A DNA stretch of 64,000 bases, from positions 18,540,001-18,604,000 of the forward strand of contig JAQISU010000081.1 of assembly GCA_029339505.1 (NCBI GenBank), written 5' to 3'. The position numbers and the translations under genes are program-made. Below the pieces are notes generated by a model that searched no databases, was not told where the DNA came from, and worked only from the letters and a program-made list of their open reading frames with translations. The DNA is from Unio delphinus (taxonomy: Eukaryota > Mollusca > Bivalvia > Unionida > Unionidae). Shown here piece after piece: positions 60,525 to 64,000 of this stretch (position 1 is the first letter of the stretch; each line of letters begins with the position of its first letter).

Positions 60525-63470
60525 GTATGTAGTATTATGACTATATAATATCATGACTATGTAGTATTATGACTTTATGTAGTATTATGACTATATAATA
60601 TCATGACTTTATGTAGTATTATGACTATATAATATCATAACTTTATGTAGTATTATGACTATCTAGTATTATGACTTTATGTAGTATTATGACTTTATGT
60701 AGTATTATGACTTTATCTAATATTATGACTTTATGTAGTATTATGACTTTATGTAGTATTATGACTTTATGTAGTATTATGACTATATAATATCATGACT
60801 TTATGTAGTATTATGACTATATAATATCATGACTTTATGTAGTATTATGACTATCTAGTATTATGACTTTGTGTAGTATTATGACTTTATGTTGTATTAT
60901 GACTTTATGTAGTATTATGACTATATAATATCATGACTTTATGTCAAATTATGACTTTATGTAGTATTATGACTTTATGTAGTATTATGACTATATAATA
61001 TCATGACTTTATGTTGTATTATGACTTTATGTAGTATTATGACTTTATGTAGTATTATGACATTATGTAGTATTATGACTTTATGTAGTATTATGACTTT
61101 ATGTAGTATTATGACTATATAATATCATGACTTTATGTAGTATTATGACTATATAATATCATGACTTTATGTAGTATTATGACTATCTAGTATTATGACT
61201 TTGTGTAATATTATGACTTTATGTTGTATTATGACTTTATGTAGTATTATGACTTTATGTCATATTATGACATTATGTAGTATTATGACTTTATGTAGTA
61301 TTATGACATTATGTAGTATTATGACTTTATGTTGTATTATGACTTTATGTAGTATAATGACTTTATGTAGTATTATGACATTATGTAGTATTATGACTTT
61401 ATGTAGTATTATGACTTTATATGGTATTATGACTATATAATATGACTTTATGTCGTATTATGACTTTATGTAGTATTATGACTTTATGTAGTATTATGAC
61501 ATTATGTAGTATTATGACTATATAATATCATGACTTTATGTCGTATTATGACTTTATGTAGTATTATGACTTTATGTAGTATTATAACTATATCTAGTAT
61601 TATGACTTATATGACTTTATGTAGTATTATGACTTTATGTAGTATTATGACTATATAATATCATGACTTTATGTCGTATTATGACTTTATCTAGTATTAT
61701 GACTTTATGTAGTATTATGACTTTATGTAGTATTATAACTATATAATATCATGACTTTATGTAGTATTATGACTATATAATATCATGACTTTATGTAGTA
61801 TTATGACTTTATCTAGTATTATGACTTTATGTAGTATTATGACTATATAATATCATGACTTTATGTCGTATTATGACTTTATGTAGTGTTATGATTTTAT
61901 GTAGTATTATGACTTTATATAGTATTATGACTTTATGTAGTATTATGACTTTATGTAGTATTATGACTATATAATATCATGACTTTATGTCATATTATGA
62001 CTTTATATAGTATTATGACTTTATGTAGTATTATGACTTTATGTAGTATTATGACTATATAATATCATGACTTTATGTCGTATTATGACTTTAGTATTGA
62101 GACTTTATGTAGTATTATGACTATATAATATCATGACTTTATGTCGTATTATGACTTTAATATTATGACTTTATGTAGCATTATGACTTTATCTAGTGTT
62201 ATGACTTTATGTAGTATTTTGACTTTATCTAGTATTATGACTTTATCTAGTATTATGACTTTATGTAGTATTATGACTATATAATATCATGACTTTATGT
62301 CATATTATGACTTTATATAGCATTATGACTTTATGTAGTATTATGACTTTATCTAGTATTATGACTTTATGTAGTATTATGACTATATAATATCATGACT
62401 TTATGTCGTATTATGACTTTATCTAGTATTATGACTTTATGTAGTATTATGACTATATAATATCATGACTTTATGTCGTATTATGACTTTATGTAGTATT
62501 ATGACTTTATGTAGTAGTATGACTATATAATATCATGACTTTATGTTTTATTATGACTTTATCTAGTATTATGACTTTATGTAGTATTATGACTTTATAT
62601 AGTATTATGACTTTATGTAGTATTATGACTTTATGTAGTATTATGACTATATAATATCATGACTTTATGTAGTATTATGACTATATAATATCATGACTTT
62701 ATGTCGTATTATGACTTTATCTAGTATTATGACTTTATGTAGTATTATGACTATATAATATCATGACTTTATGTCGTATTATGACTTTATGTAGTATTAT
62801 GACTTTATGTAGTATTATGACTATATAATATCATGACTTTATGTTGTATTATGACTTTATCTAGTATTATGACTTTATGTAGTATTATGACTTTATATAG
62901 TATTATGACTTTATGTAGTATTATGACTATATAATATCATGACTTTATGTAGTATTATGACTATATAATATCATGACTTTATGTCGTATTATGACTTTAT
63001 CTAGTATTATGACTTTATGTAGTATTATGACTATATAATATCATGACTTTATGTCGTATTATGACTTTATGTAGTATTATGACTATATAATATCATGACT
63101 TTATGTCGTATTATGACTTTATGTAGTATTATGACTTTATGTAGTATTATGACTATAATATCATGACTTTATGTCGTATTATGACTTTATCTAGTATTAT
63201 GACTTTATGTAGTATTATGACTATATAATATCATGACTTTATGTCGTATTATGACTTTATCTAGTATTATGACTTTATGTAGTATTATGACTTTATATAG
63301 TATTATGATTTATGTAGTATTATGACTATCTAGTATTATGACTATATAATATCATGACTTTATGTCGTATTATGACTTTATCTAGTATTATGACTTTATC
63401 TAGTATTATGACTTTATGTAGTATTATGACTTTATATGGTATTATGACTTTATGTAGTATTATGACTCTT
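60525..63470. repeat. 18-bp minisatellite with higher-order structure, about 2.9 kb
   Basis: The basic unit is TATGACTTTATGTAGTAT (18 bp). Variants substitute GTCG, CTAG, GTTG or ATAG in the middle. A second unit, TATGACTATATAATATCA, is followed by a 16-bp unit, and this pair recurs at regular multi-unit intervals. This gives a higher-order repeat, clearest between 62200 and 63250. Because most units are multiples of three, one plus frame (61195-61440) stays open as a repeated MTLCSI hexapeptide, but the 16-bp variants shift the frame elsewhere. It lies in the intron after coding exon 4. Confidence 0.96.
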
Positions 63471-64000
63471 AAACTATGTAATAGAAAAGAGCAAAGATGA
63501 ACAAGTTTTGTAAAATTCAAAAAACTATTTCCGTAACAAAGTGAAAATGTAAAAGGTATAGTGTATTGCAAATAATCTCAAATATTCTTAATCCTAGAGT
63601 TTCGAATGATTACAGTTCTGAATAAATTTCAGTGGTATTCCAGACTAATTCCAACCCTTGAAGTGTTGATGTGCCTGTTATGGCATGTGTTATAGTGATA
63701 TCCCAACATTCTTTTTGTTGACTCAAAATAATACAATTTCAAGAATACTTTCTTATTTGAATTTCACTATAAATCCAAGTCTCTATTTCCAAGAATATTA
63801 CTTTTGAATACATTATATTTCCAGAGAAGAACAACTTGAATTAAAGAATTTGAATAAATAAATTCCAGCCCAGATAAAATATGGACGCTACAATAATACA
63901 ACTTATTCTACTCAGATCTTACAGCATGAATGAGTAATTTCTAGATAAACAAGATTATATATATATATATATGTCTCTCCCCTCTACTTGACCTCAGGTC
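63471..64000. other. Intron sequence ending in a possible splice acceptor
   Basis: AT-rich DNA with a short (TA)n tract at 63953-63972. The window ends CTCTACTTGACCTCAG then GTC, preceded by TGTCTCTCCCC. This is a good acceptor with its AG at 63996-63997. The first two bases after it would complete the split codon left by coding exon 4 as AGT (Ser). It may be the start of the fifth coding exon, but only three bases are visible. Confidence 0.35.

Noticed and set aside
61195..61440. 81-codon frame of repeated MTLCSI
   Set aside because: Translation of the 18-bp minisatellite; other units of different length break the frame.

Overview
The window is nuclear DNA from a metazoan. The evidence is an intron-containing animal gene with GT-AG introns, high A+T, many decayed retrotransposons and Polinton-type elements, and long minisatellites and trinucleotide arrays. 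A tRNA-derived SINE at about 20.75-21.06 kb looks to me like families common in molluscs, so a marine lophotrochozoan, perhaps a mollusc, is my best guess; this is inference at low to moderate confidence.

Left part (1-22 kb) is a transposon graveyard. It holds a Ty3/gypsy integrase remnant (1.5-1.9 kb) and an almost full-length but broken Polinton/Maverick (adintovirus-like) protein-primed DNA polymerase B on the minus strand (2.74-8.0 kb), split by a CR1/L2-like LINE (3.35-5.43 kb). A second LINE copy (9.5-10.7 kb) cuts an unrecognised ORF. A 30-bp minisatellite open on both strands follows (12.2-12.8 kb), then further LINE pieces (16.4 and 18.1 kb). A second cluster of Polinton genes lies at 19.8-21.5 kb: packaging ATPase on minus, zinc-ribbon plus phospholipase A2-like protein on plus, integrase on plus, with a SINE between the last two. 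The two Polinton clusters could be the ends of one decayed element of about 19 kb.

Right part (25.8-64 kb) is dominated by one host gene on the plus strand, which I identify as an orthologue of CCDC33 (C2-domain and coiled-coil protein linked to cilia and testis). Four coding exons are visible (36.40-36.67, 52.94-53.45, 58.12-58.28, 59.71-59.84 kb). Their splice phases agree exactly and give the first ~363 residues. A noncoding 5' exon at 25.77-25.90 kb is likely, and the 3' part lies beyond the window. Its introns carry LINEs, two short inverted-repeat transposons with 8-bp target duplications, and long minisatellites: 28-bp (37.1 kb), 47-bp (43.7 kb), 49-bp (49 kb), 44-bp (54.4 kb), 41/42-bp (55.1-57.4 kb) and 18-bp (60.5-63.5 kb).

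The one LINE family present in six copies (3.3, 9.5, 16.4, 28.9, 39.9 and 49.8 kb) contributes much of the remaining coding-like sequence. No rRNA, true tRNA gene, CRISPR array or bacterial-type operon is visible.
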